Shown in pieces: positions 16,913 to 26,616 of a DNA stretch of 64,000 nt (position 1 is its first letter; each line of letters opens with the position of its first letter). The DNA comes from UBA10649 sp965227045 (GTDB lineage Bacteria; Actinomycetota; Actinomycetes; S36-B12): NCBI GenBank assembly GCA_965227045.1, contig OZ245718.1, positions 2,604,001 to 2,668,000 of the forward strand, given 5' to 3'. A model generated the notes under the pieces. It was given only the letters and a program-made list of their open reading frames with translations. It ran no database searches and was not told the origin of the DNA. A program made the position numbers and the translations under genes.

Positions 16913-17515
16913 CTAGCTGGTGACCAGATGCTTCGCCGCAAACCTAATGCGGTGCTCGGCATCGCTCGCGGAAATCGATCCGTCGAGCCATTCGATCACG
17001 CTGCTGCTGAGCACGGACTCGAGGATCTGCAGCGAAACTCGCTGATCCTTAGTCGGCCGATGGTCAGGTCCCCACGCCGCGCGCCCGACGATCTCGACGA
17101 AGGTCGGTGAAGTCGCAGCGAGTTCGGCCGGACGATCCTCGGCCCACGGCCGCGGCGTGTGATAGCAGGTCATCGCCGCGTGCGCAAAGCCTGTGTTGGC
17201 CTCGAACGCTCGGAAAACACGCATTACGACGGCGTTGGCGCGTGCGTGTGCGGTCGAATGGCGCGGGGGCGACACGCGAAAGTACTCGTCCAAAGTCGCC
17301 AGCTCCTCGTCGGTGAGCGCTCGGATGAGGTCGTCCTTCGACGAGTAGTACCGATACAGCGTCGCGAGCACGACGCGCGCGCGCTTGGCTACCTCGCGCA
17401 TCTGGACTGCTTCGTAGCCGCCTTCACGAGCCAAGTCGCGCGCTGCCTCAAGGACCAGGCTTGAACGCGTCGCACGCGCAGCTGGGCCTCGACCGGTGGT
17501 GCGGCTGGCCGGCAT
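16913..17515 (-). CDS. TetR-family regulator, KstR-like
   Basis: DNA-binding repressor of 200 aa. The N-terminal helix-turn-helix contains GGYEAVQMREVAKRA and LATLYRYYSSKDDLI, closely resembling the DNA-binding domain of KstR, the sterol-catabolism repressor of mycobacteria. The ligand domain is divergent. ATG 17515 is preferred, with GGAGAG upstream; a longer in-frame version has no ribosome site. It is divergent from the R-hydratase/acyl-CoA ligase operon and upstream of the second binding-protein operon. Palindromes of KstR type are nearby. A paralogue is at 57350. A CoA thioester of the pathway is the likely inducer by analogy with KstR. Confidence 0.85.
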   Translation of the reverse strand: MPASRTTGRGPAARATRSSLVLEAARDLAREGGYEAVQMREVAKRARVVLATLYRYYSSKDDLIRALTDEELATLDEYFRVSPPRHSTAHARANAVVMRVFRAFEANTGFAHAAMTCYHTPRPWAEDRPAELAATSPTFVEIVGRAAWGPDHRPTKDQRVSLQILESVLSSSVIEWLDGSISASDAEHRIRFAAKHLVTS

Positions 17516-17641
17516 CGACTCTCCGTATTCGGGTTGTTCCTCGAAGTTCCGCACGCTAGCGCATGAACCGGTCGCGAGATCCGGGCTCATCACCGGAAAA
17601 GATTGAGATTGTGGTTGACGTTGGATCGCCCGCGCCTTATG

Positions 17642-17654
17642 GTCCGTTTCGGAC
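17642..17654. promoter_or_regulatory. Short inverted repeat in the TetR/R-hydratase divergent promoter
   Basis: GTCCG, 3 nt, CGGAC lies in the 196-bp divergent region, about 58 bp upstream of the R-hydratase start. It does not match the RGAACNNGTTCT sites. It may be an operator for another regulator, such as the TetR at 26617. Low certainty. Confidence 0.3.
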
Positions 17655-17711
17655 AATCAACGTCCGTAAAGGGCGCCGGTCGCCACCCGATGACATCCGG
17701 AGAGGGGCTCG

Positions 17712-18575
17712 ATGCAGCGCGCCACCGTGGACCCATCGGTCGGCCGCTCGATGTCCGAGGACGTGGGTCGACATTGGCATGCGGGGACGTACTCGTGGAC
17801 ATCGAAGGACGCCTTGCTCTACGCGTTGAGCGTCGGCGCAGGCGGCGGGGATCCGCAGTTCAGTACGGAGAACACCGAGGGCATTGCGCAGCAGGTCCTC
17901 CCGACATTCGCTGTCCTGATGCAAAACGGCGAAGCCGATCTGTCGCCGCTTCGTCCGCATCTTTCCGACGTGCTGCACGCCGAGCAGTTCGTAGAGGTCT
18001 TACAGCCTCTACGAACCTCGGGCACCGTTCGTGTCGAGAGTCGGATTGTCGACGTGTTCGACAAGGGGCGTGATGCCCAACTGGTGACGGAGACGACCGC
18101 CTTCGATGCGGCGGACGAGCGCATCGTGGCCCTCATGCGATCGAGCGTGTTCATCGCTGGCGCGGGTGGCTTTGGTGGACCTCGAGGAGTGTCCGCTCCG
18201 TGGGAGAGGCCCTCGCGCAGTCCCGACCACAGCCTCCAGTTCCGTGTGCCGGACTCCCTGGCGTTGCTATACCGGCTCAACGGAGATCGCAACCCGCTTC
18301 ACTCGGATCCGTCTGTCGCCGCGCGCGCGGGGTTTCGCAGACCCATACTTCACGGTCTGTGCACCTTCGGAATTGCCGTGCGAATGCTGCTCGCGGCGAC
18401 GACGGACGGCGATGTGAGTGGGTTCCGGTCGTGTGCAGCCCGGTTCACGAGACCGGTCGTCCCGGGCGACGTGCTCGATCTGACCGCCTGGATGAACGGC
18501 GCAGAAGCGCTCTTCCGGGTGGCCGTCGATGGCGATGTGGTTCTCGACCGCGGCCGACTTTGCCTGGCCTCATGA
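17712..18575 (+). CDS. MaoC-like (R)-specific enoyl-CoA hydratase
   Basis: Probable hydratase-2 enzyme of beta-oxidation, adding water to a trans-2-enoyl-CoA, 287 aa. It has two hot-dog folds in tandem. The C-terminal half carries the hydratase-2 motif YRLNGDRNPLHSDPSVA with the catalytic Asp and His, followed by RPILHGLCTFG. This is the arrangement found in MFE-2-type and steroid side-chain hydratases. It is the first gene of the plus-strand operon and ends in an ATGA overlap with the acyl-CoA ligase gene. Confidence 0.88.
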   Translation: MQRATVDPSVGRSMSEDVGRHWHAGTYSWTSKDALLYALSVGAGGGDPQFSTENTEGIAQQVLPTFAVLMQNGEADLSPLRPHLSDVLHAEQFVEVLQPLRTSGTVRVESRIVDVFDKGRDAQLVTETTAFDAADERIVALMRSSVFIAGAGGFGGPRGVSAPWERPSRSPDHSLQFRVPDSLALLYRLNGDRNPLHSDPSVAARAGFRRPILHGLCTFGIAVRMLLAATTDGDVSGFRSCAARFTRPVVPGDVLDLTAWMNGAEALFRVAVDGDVVLDRGRLCLAS

Positions 18576-20128
18576 GCGCGACGGCATTGCACGGTCACGC
18601 GAGCTTCTGGGATGCAGCTCGTGCGAGGCCCGACGCCGTGGCTCTTGTCGTCGACGACGTGCACGTGACGTTTGCCGCCCTTGAGCGCGACGTCAACCGG
18701 ACTTCGAACGGACTGCGCGCGCTGGGCGTGCGCGAGGGCAACGTGGTGAGCGCGTGCCTTCCGAACGGGATCGACTTCATCGTCATCGCGCTCGCGACTT
18801 CACAGATCGGCGTGCACTTCGTGCCGGTCAACCCCAGTCTCACCGCGGCGGAAGTCCAGTACATCGTTCAGGACAGCGGTGCATCGGTCGTGATCGTGGA
18901 GGATGGGGACTCCGCCGCAGCACTGAGCGCCTCGGGCAACGTGCCAGTCGACCGATTCGTCGTGCGTGGGTCGGCTCCGCTCGGATGGCGAGATCTGGCA
19001 GACCTGAGCTCGACGCACTCCGGCGCACTGCCTTCTCAGCGAACCGCCGGCGAGCTCATGGGCTACACCTCCGGCACGACAGGACGCCCGAAGGGAGTAC
19101 GCAAGCCTCTGACGGGGCTTGCGCCCGAGGAGGCGCTGGTCCCACTGCTCACGTTATCCCGTGGTTTCGGGTATGACGGCGAAGTAGGAGCACACCTGCT
19201 GTGCTCACCCGCTTACCACGCGGCACCCTTCTCATTTGCGCTCGCGTCCTTGCACATTGGCCATTCGTTGGTCGTGCATCGACGCTTCGATCCGATCAGT
19301 GTCCTGAGAGACATCGAGCGGCTCTCCATCACCGAGACGCACATGGTTCCTACGCACTTTCACCGCCTCATGCAGCTCGACGAGAGCACGCGCTTGGGCT
19401 TCGTTGTGTCGTCCCTGCGTTCGGTGGTGCACGCCGGTGCGATCTGCCCCGTGCCTCTCAAGCGCGCGATGATCGACTGGCTGGGTCCAATCCTGTGGGA
19501 GTACCTCGGCGCCACCGAAGGCGGCGTTACCTCGGTCAGCAGCGCCGATTGGCTGCTCTACCCAGGAACCGTCGGTCGGCCGTTCCCCGGTGTAGAGGTT
19601 CGCATCCTCGACGAGGCCGGCCTCCCCACGCCCGTCGGTGAGGCCGGCACCATCTACTTCTCGACGCCTGGACAGTCCTTTGAGTACCACAACGATCCTG
19701 AGAAGACGTCCTCGTCGCGGCGTGGAGAGCTGAGCACGGTCGGCGATGTCGGGTGCTTCAACGAGCAGGGGTATCTATTCGTTCTCGATCGTCGAGTTGA
19801 CCTCATCGTGTCCGGCGGAGTCAACATCTACCCGGCGGAGATCGAGGGTCACCTGTTGTCCCACCCCGCCGTCGCGGACGCAGTGGTCTTCGGAGTGCCG
19901 AATGACGAATGGGGAGCAGTTCCCGTCGCAATCGTGTCGGCACGTCCGGAGTGGTCCGGAGGTGATGACGAACTCATCGCGGAACTCCTCGCCTTCTGCG
20001 GCGAGGGGCTAGCCAACTACAAGAAGCCGAAGCGCATCGACGTCGGCGTCGTTCCGAGGACCGCGGCAGGGAAGTTGGAGCGTAAGAGAGCTCGCGAGGA
20101 GTTCTCCATTCACGAAGGAGTCGGATGA
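18572..20128 (+). CDS. Acyl-CoA synthetase (AMP-binding family)
   Basis: ATP-dependent ligase of 518 aa that should activate a carboxylic acid to its CoA ester. Adenylation motifs are visible: YTSGTTGRPKG, EYLGATEG, GDVG, DRRVDLIVSGGVNIYPAEIE and the C-terminal catalytic lysine in PRTAAGKLERKR. ATG 18572 overlaps the hydratase stop (ATGA); the reading frame stays open further upstream but that part is antisense-like filler over the hydratase gene. In this operon it probably activates the acid made by the P450, alcohol and aldehyde dehydrogenases. Confidence 0.9.
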   Translation: MSATALHGHASFWDAARARPDAVALVVDDVHVTFAALERDVNRTSNGLRALGVREGNVVSACLPNGIDFIVIALATSQIGVHFVPVNPSLTAAEVQYIVQDSGASVVIVEDGDSAAALSASGNVPVDRFVVRGSAPLGWRDLADLSSTHSGALPSQRTAGELMGYTSGTTGRPKGVRKPLTGLAPEEALVPLLTLSRGFGYDGEVGAHLLCSPAYHAAPFSFALASLHIGHSLVVHRRFDPISVLRDIERLSITETHMVPTHFHRLMQLDESTRLGFVVSSLRSVVHAGAICPVPLKRAMIDWLGPILWEYLGATEGGVTSVSSADWLLYPGTVGRPFPGVEVRILDEAGLPTPVGEAGTIYFSTPGQSFEYHNDPEKTSSSRRGELSTVGDVGCFNEQGYLFVLDRRVDLIVSGGVNIYPAEIEGHLLSHPAVADAVVFGVPNDEWGAVPVAIVSARPEWSGGDDELIAELLAFCGEGLANYKKPKRIDVGVVPRTAAGKLERKRAREEFSIHEGVG

Positions 20129-21003
20129 GTACCGGGCTTGAAGGCGACGTCATCGTCATTACTGGCGGGGCGGGTGGCCTGGGGTCCGCGTACGCACGTC
20201 TTCTCGCCGCCAACGGTGCCCGCCTCGTGATCAATGACACGGGGGGAGTCCCGGACGGAAGCGGAGGGGACAGTGCCGTCGCGAGCAATCTGGCCGAAAC
20301 CCTCGTGGCAGAGGGCGGGGAAGCCGTCGGCGATGCAAACGACGGATCGACCGTTGCTGGCGCCGCAGCGATCATGCAGACGGCGCTCGATGCGTTCGGA
20401 CGGGTGGACGGCGTTATCGCCAACGCGGGATTCCTGCGGGATCGAACGTTTGCAAAGCTCACGGATGCGGACATCTTCGATGTCATCGGCGCGCACCTGA
20501 CAGGAACGATCCGTGTGTTCCATGCGGCCGTCCCTCTCATGAAGGAACAGCAATACGGACGGCTGGTTGCCACGACGTCTGCGTCTGGGTTATTCGGGAA
20601 CTTCGGCCAGTCGAACTACGCCGCCGCAAAGATGGGAATCGTTGGGCTGACCCGCGTTATTGCGCAGGAGGTCGAGCGGCATGGAATCACTGCCAACGTA
20701 ATCGCGCCCATCGCCTCAACTCGGCTTACCGAAGGGTTGATGGGGACGTTGGGGGACAAAGCGGAAGCGCGCTTGGTCGCGCCGCTCGTGGCCTACCTGG
20801 TCTCGAGGCGCTGCGAGATGAATGGACGCATCTACAGCGTCGGCGCGGGGCGCATTGCGCGAGTCGATGTCGGAGTTACTGCGGGGACCATCAATCCCGA
20901 CATGGACATCGACTGGGTAGCGGACAACATCGCGACTATCGATGCCGAGACGCACTACGTCTTCCCGCAGACCACCGCCGACGAATCAGTCATGTTCGAG
21001 TGA
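20125..21003 (+). CDS. MFE-2-type short-chain dehydrogenase, (3R)-hydroxyacyl-CoA dehydrogenase-like
   Basis: NAD-dependent SDR of 292 aa resembling the dehydrogenase domain of peroxisomal multifunctional enzyme 2. It has the TGGAGGLG cofactor loop, NDTGG, the IANAGFLRD segment and the catalytic Ser-Tyr-Lys in SASGLFGNFGQSNYAAAKMG, then a longer C-terminus than simple SDRs. It pairs naturally with the R-hydratase at 17712: hydratase-2 gives a (3R)-hydroxyacyl-CoA that this type of enzyme oxidises. ATGA overlap with the ligase gene. Confidence 0.88.
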   Translation: MSTGLEGDVIVITGGAGGLGSAYARLLAANGARLVINDTGGVPDGSGGDSAVASNLAETLVAEGGEAVGDANDGSTVAGAAAIMQTALDAFGRVDGVIANAGFLRDRTFAKLTDADIFDVIGAHLTGTIRVFHAAVPLMKEQQYGRLVATTSASGLFGNFGQSNYAAAKMGIVGLTRVIAQEVERHGITANVIAPIASTRLTEGLMGTLGDKAEARLVAPLVAYLVSRRCEMNGRIYSVGAGRIARVDVGVTAGTINPDMDIDWVADNIATIDAETHYVFPQTTADESVMFE

Positions 21004-21017
21004 AGGGGGTCAGGCGC

Positions 21018-21410
21018 GTGCCAGTCGTGAACTACCTCGTGCTCGACCCTGCCCGCCTGATGGCGTGGGAGTGCGTCAACTGCCGTGCACGGTACTTCGA
21101 TCGCCGCAATGCTTGTGCAGGGTGCGGACTGACCAGTTTCGTTCGGGCACAGGTGGCCAGCCGGGGTTCGGTGACGGCATTCACGATCGTGCACGTCGGG
21201 GACCAGTTCACCAAGGTGCCGTTTGTCTCAGCGGTGGTGAACTGTGCCGGGACCTCTGTGAGGGCGAACCTCGTCAATGTCGAGCCGGTGCCGGATTCGA
21301 TCCATATCAACATGCCGGTGCGCTTGACGACGTGGTCGCTCGGCTTGGACGACGAGGGTGTCGAGGCGATCGCGTACGGGTTTGAGCCCGACAGGGAACA
21401 GACCGCATGA
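21018..21410 (+). CDS. DUF35 / OB-fold protein with zinc ribbon, acyl-CoA-associated
   Basis: Small partner protein of about 130 aa. The N-terminal rubredoxin-like zinc ribbon has CVNC and CAGC pairs (WECVNCRARYF, ACAGCG), followed by an OB fold. Such proteins form complexes with SCPx-type thiolases, and are fused or paired in steroid side-chain degradation (ChsH2, Ltp2 partners). GTG 21018 is chosen because AAGGGGG lies 8 nt upstream; a GTG at 21000 is in frame. It ends in an ATGA overlap with the thiolase gene, consistent with a 1:1 complex. Confidence 0.82.
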   Translation: MPVVNYLVLDPARLMAWECVNCRARYFDRRNACAGCGLTSFVRAQVASRGSVTAFTIVHVGDQFTKVPFVSAVVNCAGTSVRANLVNVEPVPDSIHINMPVRLTTWSLGLDDEGVEAIAYGFEPDREQTA

Positions 21411-22609
21411 GCGAGTCGGTATGGATCCTTGGCATCCACATGACGAAGTTTGGCAAGCACCCGGACGAGGACGAAGTAGACCTCGCTTCGGAAGCCACGC
21501 TTGCCGCACTCGCGGATGCTGGTGTCTCTATTCGAGACATCGGGATCCTCGCATCTGGGAACCTCATGAAGGCCACCGATGGGATCGGCCAAAAGATCCA
21601 AAAGCAGGTCGGTCAGACCGGCATCCCTGTCTTCAATGTGACGAATGCGTGTGCGACCGGCGCAACGGCGATGCGTGTCGTCCACATGGCGATCAGGTCC
21701 GGAGAGGTGGATATGGGCCTCGCTGTCGGCGTCGAGAAGCTCTCCGGTATCGGGCTTCTGGGGCAGCCATCGGGAGCGTCAACATCGTTGGGGTGGACTC
21801 CGCAGGGCAGATACGGTGCGGTGGCAGCGCTGGAGGGCATTGTCGGCACCGATTCGATGCCGGGAGTATTCGCCCAGGTCGGGATGGAATATGGGTCGCG
21901 GTACGGGGATGTCTCCTTCGAGACCTTCGCGAGGATCGCCGAGAAGAATCACGCGCACTCGACGCTGAACCCGCTGGCAACCTATCAGAAGCGCTTCACC
22001 CTCGAGGAGATCATGAATGACGTCATGATCGCCTACCCGAACACTCGGTCCATGTGCTCGGCGAACTGCGACGGCGCCGCGGCGGCGGTGCTCGTCAGCG
22101 GATCGAGACTGCGCACCTTGAGCCTGGAGCAGCAGCGTCGTGCGGTGAAGATCTCGGCCTCGGTCCTGACGAGCGATCCGTGGCAGGAGGGCTGCCAGAT
22201 CCTGCCGGACGTGAACACCCTGACTAGGCAGGCAGCGGCCCAGGCGTACGAGCTGGCGGGCATCGGCCCGAGTGACCTCGATCTGGTGGAGTTGCACGAC
22301 TGCTTCGCGACAGCCGAACTGGTCCATTACGACAACCTGTCGCTGTGCGAGCCGGGAGGGGCCGTCGACTTCGTGCAGTCGGGTGCGGGTTGGCGCGACG
22401 GGCGCATGCCTGTGAACGTCAGCGGAGGCCTGGAATCGAAGGGTCACCCGATCGGGGCGACTGGCATCGCGAACATCTGGGAAGTCGCCACTCACCTGAG
22501 GGGTGAGGCCGGTCCGCGGCAGATCGAGGGCGCGAGGGTCGGGCTTGCTCATGTCATCGGCATTGGCAGTGCCTGCGGTGTCCACATCCTTGAACGAAGC
22601 GCGGCATGA
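21407..22609 (+). CDS. SCPx-type thiolase / lipid-transfer-like acetyltransferase
   Basis: Thiolase-fold enzyme of 400 aa for the carbon-carbon cleavage step (thiolytic or retro-aldol). Active-site features include the nucleophile cysteine in NACATG, HDCFATAEL and the GGLESKGHPIGATG loop. It lacks the last conserved CxG of degradative thiolases, as in SCPx/Ltp enzymes that act with a DUF35 partner. That partner is encoded immediately upstream with an ATGA junction. It most likely acts on a branched or cyclic acyl-CoA. Confidence 0.87.
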   Translation: MSESVWILGIHMTKFGKHPDEDEVDLASEATLAALADAGVSIRDIGILASGNLMKATDGIGQKIQKQVGQTGIPVFNVTNACATGATAMRVVHMAIRSGEVDMGLAVGVEKLSGIGLLGQPSGASTSLGWTPQGRYGAVAALEGIVGTDSMPGVFAQVGMEYGSRYGDVSFETFARIAEKNHAHSTLNPLATYQKRFTLEEIMNDVMIAYPNTRSMCSANCDGAAAAVLVSGSRLRTLSLEQQRRAVKISASVLTSDPWQEGCQILPDVNTLTRQAAAQAYELAGIGPSDLDLVELHDCFATAELVHYDNLSLCEPGGAVDFVQSGAGWRDGRMPVNVSGGLESKGHPIGATGIANIWEVATHLRGEAGPRQIEGARVGLAHVIGIGSACGVHILERSAA

Positions 22610-22667
22610 TCCGCCGGGCTACCAACGCTGTACTCCACCGCACGACCGAGCAGATGAGGAGCTGAAC

Positions 22668-23948
22668 ATGTCGGCCACTACTGAAGATCGCCGGTTCACT
22701 ACCAATGAGGACATCTCGAGCGTCGCGTTCTGGTCACGTCCGTTCGAGGAGCGCGACGAGACCTTCAAGCGCCTTCGCGAGCACGCGCCCGTGAGCTGGC
22801 ACCCTCCTCTCGAGTACCCCGGCCTGCCGCCGGAGGTTCACGGCGAACCGGGCTTCTGGGCGATCGTTCGGGGCGAGGACCTCGCATACGTGAGCAAGAA
22901 CTACGCGATGTTCAGTTCTGACGAAGAGAAGTACGGGACCCTGTCGATCCTCATGCAGCCGGCCCCTCCCGGCTTCTACGAGAAGCCGACCTTCCTCGGC
23001 ATGGACCCGCCGCTGCACGCGAAGTACCGGAAGATCATGGGGTTTGCGTTCACGCCAAAGGCAGTGGCACGGATCAGCTCCAAGATCGAAGATCGGGCGG
23101 CGCAGATCGTCGACGCGGTCGTCGGTGCCGGATCCATCGACTTCGTCAGCGAGGTATCCGCGAAGTTGCCGATGCTCACAGTCGCCGACATCATCGGTGT
23201 GCCGGAGAGCGAGGTCGAGAACTTCGCTGACGTTGGAGACCGCGCGCTCAGGTTCTTCGAGCCCGATATCAACGGGGGAATGGATCCGCTCGCATTTCGC
23301 GCGCAGCAGCTCGCAATCCTGCGCGAGATTGGCCTGGACCTCATCGAGCGTCGCCGTCGCGAGCCGGCCGACGACGTCGCTACCGCCTTGGCGAACGCGG
23401 GCGCGGAGGGAATCGAGCTCACTGGTGACGACGTGCAGCAGATCATGCTGTTGCTCAGCGTTGCCGGCAACGACACAACGAAGCAGACGACGTCTCACAC
23501 CGTCGTCCAGCTGTGGCGCAACCCGGATCAGAAGGCATGGCTCGAGGCGGACTTCGAAGGTCGGATTGCCAGTTCTGTCGAGGAATTCGTCAGGCACGCG
23601 TCTCCGGTGATTCAGTTCGCCAGGACTGCGACCTCCGACGTCGAGCTTCACGGCCAACTGATCCGTCAGGGCGACAAGGTTGTCATCTTCTTCGCGTCCG
23701 CCGACCGCGATGAGGCCGTGTTCACCGATCCGCATCGCTTCGACCTGTCACGCAGGCCCAATCCCCACTACGCGTTCGGCGGCGGCGGCGTGCACTACTG
23801 CCTGGGCCACTCGGTGGCGCGAGCGCAGCTTCGTGCACTCACGCGCGAGATCCTCACCAAGCTCCCGACGATGGAGGTCGGGGAGCCGGAGTACCTGCCG
23901 GGTGAGTTCATCCACGGGGTCCGTCGGCTGCCGGTGGTCATCTCGTGA
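22668..23948 (+). CDS. Cytochrome P450
   Basis: Heme monooxygenase of 426 aa, bacterial soluble class. It has the I-helix AGNDTT, the ExxR pair in EEFVRHASP and the heme-binding FGGGGVHYCLGHSVAR with the axial cysteine. It resembles the CYP124/125/108-like groups that hydroxylate terpenoid or sterol chains, but I cannot assign a CYP number. ATG 22668 has GAGGAGC upstream; longer in-frame starts overlap the thiolase gene. Its stop overlaps the GTG of the alcohol dehydrogenase gene. No ferredoxin gene is adjacent, so redox partners must be elsewhere. Confidence 0.92.
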   Translation: MSATTEDRRFTTNEDISSVAFWSRPFEERDETFKRLREHAPVSWHPPLEYPGLPPEVHGEPGFWAIVRGEDLAYVSKNYAMFSSDEEKYGTLSILMQPAPPGFYEKPTFLGMDPPLHAKYRKIMGFAFTPKAVARISSKIEDRAAQIVDAVVGAGSIDFVSEVSAKLPMLTVADIIGVPESEVENFADVGDRALRFFEPDINGGMDPLAFRAQQLAILREIGLDLIERRRREPADDVATALANAGAEGIELTGDDVQQIMLLLSVAGNDTTKQTTSHTVVQLWRNPDQKAWLEADFEGRIASSVEEFVRHASPVIQFARTATSDVELHGQLIRQGDKVVIFFASADRDEAVFTDPHRFDLSRRPNPHYAFGGGGVHYCLGHSVARAQLRALTREILTKLPTMEVGEPEYLPGEFIHGVRRLPVVIS

Positions 23949-25051
23949 CGTCGATCGTCACTCGCGCGGCGGTACTTCGCGGTCCCGACCTCGACTACGA
24001 GTTCGTCCAGGTAGCGCTGGACGACCTGCGTCCGGACGAGGTGCTGGTGCGGATCGTCGGTGCCGGGATGTGCCACACGGACCTTCTGGCCCGCGACCCA
24101 GGCTTCAACGCGATGCTCGGCCCCGTCGTGCTTGGGCACGAAGGCTCGGGAGTGGTCGAAGCCGTGGGCTCCGGCGTAGCGCGGATTCACGTTGGCGACC
24201 ATGTCGTGCTCAGCTTCGATTCCTGCGGCTGGTGCCCTTCGTGCCTCGCCGGGTCGCCGGCCTACTGCGTGGAGTTCAACCAGCGGAATGTCTCGGGCCG
24301 CCGTTCTGACGGCTCATCCGCTGGAGTCGATATCGCTGGCGACGCGGTCGCGTCACGCTGGTTCGGACAGTCGTCCTTCGCCGAGCATGCGATCGCCACC
24401 GAGCGTAATGTCGTCGTCGTCGATCGCGATCTGCCGTTGGAGCTCCTCGGCCCGCTGGGCTGTGGAGTTCAGACGGGCGCGGGTGTGGTGCTGAACGAGT
24501 TCTCTATTCGACCCGGTCAGACAGTCGTGATCTTTGGAAGCGGCGCCGTCGGCCTTGCAGCCGTCATGGCCGCAAGCGCATCGCGGGCCTCGGACATCGT
24601 CGTCGTGGATCTCGTGCAGTCGCGACTGGATCTCGCGGAGAAGTTCGGGGCGACGCGAGTCGTTCGGGGTGATGTCGATGACCTTGTCGAGCAAGTGGTG
24701 GCCGGTGGGCCGGGCATGGACTTCGCACTCGATACCACGGCCAACTCCCATGCCATCGTCTCCGCGATCGCCTCGCTCAACCGACCGGGAAAGTGCGTGC
24801 TCGTGGGCGTCGGGTCGGGAGAGCTCAACATTGCGCCCACCGAGCTGGCCGGACGTTCCGTCACGTACTCCCTCGAGGGCAATGCGGTACCGCAGGCACT
24901 CGTGCCGCACCTGCTCGGACTGTGGCGCCGAGGTCTGTTTCCGTTTGACCAACTCATCACGACCTATCCGTTCTCGGACATCTCCGTCGCCGAGGCAGAC
25001 GCACTCTCCGGTCGAGTTGTGAAGCCCGTCTTGTTGCCCGCCGCCCGCTAG
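23945..25051 (+). CDS. Zinc alcohol dehydrogenase, aryl/terpenoid alcohol type
   Basis: NAD-dependent MDR dehydrogenase, 368 aa. Zinc ligands lie in GAGMCHTDLLARD and LGHEGSGVVE, structural cysteines in CGWCPSCLAGSPAYC, and the cofactor loop is GSGAVGLAAV. The pattern GPLGCGVQTGAG is typical of benzyl-alcohol/geraniol dehydrogenases (XylB/GeoA-like). Starting GTG overlaps the P450 stop (GTGA). It should oxidise the primary alcohol made by the P450 to an aldehyde, passed on to the next gene product. Confidence 0.88.
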   Translation: MTSIVTRAAVLRGPDLDYEFVQVALDDLRPDEVLVRIVGAGMCHTDLLARDPGFNAMLGPVVLGHEGSGVVEAVGSGVARIHVGDHVVLSFDSCGWCPSCLAGSPAYCVEFNQRNVSGRRSDGSSAGVDIAGDAVASRWFGQSSFAEHAIATERNVVVVDRDLPLELLGPLGCGVQTGAGVVLNEFSIRPGQTVVIFGSGAVGLAAVMAASASRASDIVVVDLVQSRLDLAEKFGATRVVRGDVDDLVEQVVAGGPGMDFALDTTANSHAIVSAIASLNRPGKCVLVGVGSGELNIAPTELAGRSVTYSLEGNAVPQALVPHLLGLWRRGLFPFDQLITTYPFSDISVAEADALSGRVVKPVLLPAAR

Positions 25052-25062
25052 GAGGACTAGCA

Positions 25063-26496
25063 ATGATCGACAGTCCGTGGAACTTTCGTGCCACCGTCAA
25101 TGGTCGCGACCTGACGACCGCCGGAACCTTCGCTGTCAGAAACCCCGCGACGGGCGTCGTGATAGCAGTGGCGCCGGCAGTGGCGGCCGAGCAACTGGAC
25201 GGCATCTACGCCGATGCGGAGTCCGCATTCGAGACGTGGAAACTTGACGACGAGGTGCGGCGCGACGCGATGCGCAGGTCGGCGGACGCCATCGAGGGAT
25301 CGCTCGCGGAGCTCGCCCGTGTTCTGACCGCCGAGCAGGGTAAGCCGCTCGCAGAATCCGAACAGGAGCTCGGTGCCTCGATCGGCTGGCTGAGGTACTA
25401 CGCGGAGATCGAGCTGCCCCGCGAGGTAGTCCGTGATGACGCCGAACGCTTCGAAGAGATCATTCACCGACCCATTGGGGTCACGAGTGCCATCGTGCCG
25501 TGGAACTATCCCATCGTTCTTGCGATGTGGAAGATCGCGCCCGCTTTGCGGGCTGGTTGCACTCTTGTTGTCAAGCCCTCGCCGTACACGCCGTTGACGA
25601 CATTGGCACTTGGCGAAGTACTTCGTGGTGTCCTCCCTAATGGCGTGCTGAACGTGGTTTCGGGCGAGGAGCCGCTGGGGGCGGCCATGGTCGCCCACCC
25701 AGGTGCGCGCAAGGTGACGTTCACCGGGTCCACTGCAATCGGCAGGAAGGTGGGTGCGGTCGCGGGCGAGAACCTGAAGAGTGTCACCCTCGAACTCGGC
25801 GGCAATGACCCAGCGGTCGTTCTCGACGATGTCGATGTCAACACGATTGCGCAATCGCTGTTCTGGAGCGCGTTCTCGAACAATGGCCAGATCTGCATCG
25901 CCGTCAAGCGGATATACGTGCACCGAAGCCTTCACAGTGAGCTGGTTGATGCGCTCGCAGACATCGCGACGAGTGCCAAGGTTGGTGATGGTGCGGAGCC
26001 GGGAACGCAGCTTGGCCCGATCAACAATCAGCCACAATTAACGATCGTCGAGGACCTCGTCGACGACGCGGTCCGAAGCGGGGCTCGAATTGCGGCCGGC
26101 GGGCGCCGCCTGCCGGGCAATGGGTTCTTTTATGCACCGACCATCGTCGACCGTGTGAGCGACGGTGTCCGCATCGTTGACGAGGAGCAGTTCGGTCCGG
26201 CACTTCCGATCATCGCGATCGATGACGATGCCGACGGGATCCGCCGCGCCAATCGGGGCAATTTCGGGCTGACCGCGTCTGTGTGGTCCGCGGACAAGGA
26301 TCGAGCGCAGCAGGTCGCCCGCAATATCGATGCGGGCCAGGTCTCGATCAACTCGCACATGGGCGCGGTCCTTCCTCATCTGCCATTCAGCGGCCACAAA
26401 TGGAGCGGGCTGGGCGTCGAGAACGGAAAGTGGGGGTTGGCCGAGTTCACGCAGATGCAGGTCATCGCGGTACCTCGGGACGCGGTCGTCGGGTGA
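25063..26496 (+). CDS. NAD(P)-dependent aldehyde dehydrogenase
   Basis: Class-3-type ALDH of 477 aa. VPWNYPI, the FTGSTAIGRKV cofactor region, catalytic glutamate in TLELGGNDP and catalytic cysteine in NNGQICIAVKR are all present. AGGAGG precedes the ATG. Placed directly after P450 and alcohol dehydrogenase, it completes a methyl or primary carbon to carboxylate oxidation that the acyl-CoA ligase at 18572 could then use. Last enzyme of the operon. Confidence 0.9.
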   Translation: MIDSPWNFRATVNGRDLTTAGTFAVRNPATGVVIAVAPAVAAEQLDGIYADAESAFETWKLDDEVRRDAMRRSADAIEGSLAELARVLTAEQGKPLAESEQELGASIGWLRYYAEIELPREVVRDDAERFEEIIHRPIGVTSAIVPWNYPIVLAMWKIAPALRAGCTLVVKPSPYTPLTTLALGEVLRGVLPNGVLNVVSGEEPLGAAMVAHPGARKVTFTGSTAIGRKVGAVAGENLKSVTLELGGNDPAVVLDDVDVNTIAQSLFWSAFSNNGQICIAVKRIYVHRSLHSELVDALADIATSAKVGDGAEPGTQLGPINNQPQLTIVEDLVDDAVRSGARIAAGGRRLPGNGFFYAPTIVDRVSDGVRIVDEEQFGPALPIIAIDDDADGIRRANRGNFGLTASVWSADKDRAQQVARNIDAGQVSINSHMGAVLPHLPFSGHKWSGLGVENGKWGLAEFTQMQVIAVPRDAVVG

Positions 26497-26616
26497 GTGG
26501 CGACGTGTCCGGCCGGTACGATGTCGGCCATTCCCATGAGACGTAGTTGAGGCGCCATTTCTGAGGACACGGCACGCCGCGAACGGTCGACGTCGTCGCC
26601 GCGCGCAACCTCGGCG

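Noticed and set aside
16913..17515. Calling the TetR at 16913 KstR itself and the island a cholesterol locus
   Set aside because: Only the DNA-binding half is KstR-like and no ring-degradation or mce genes are present; described as KstR-like.
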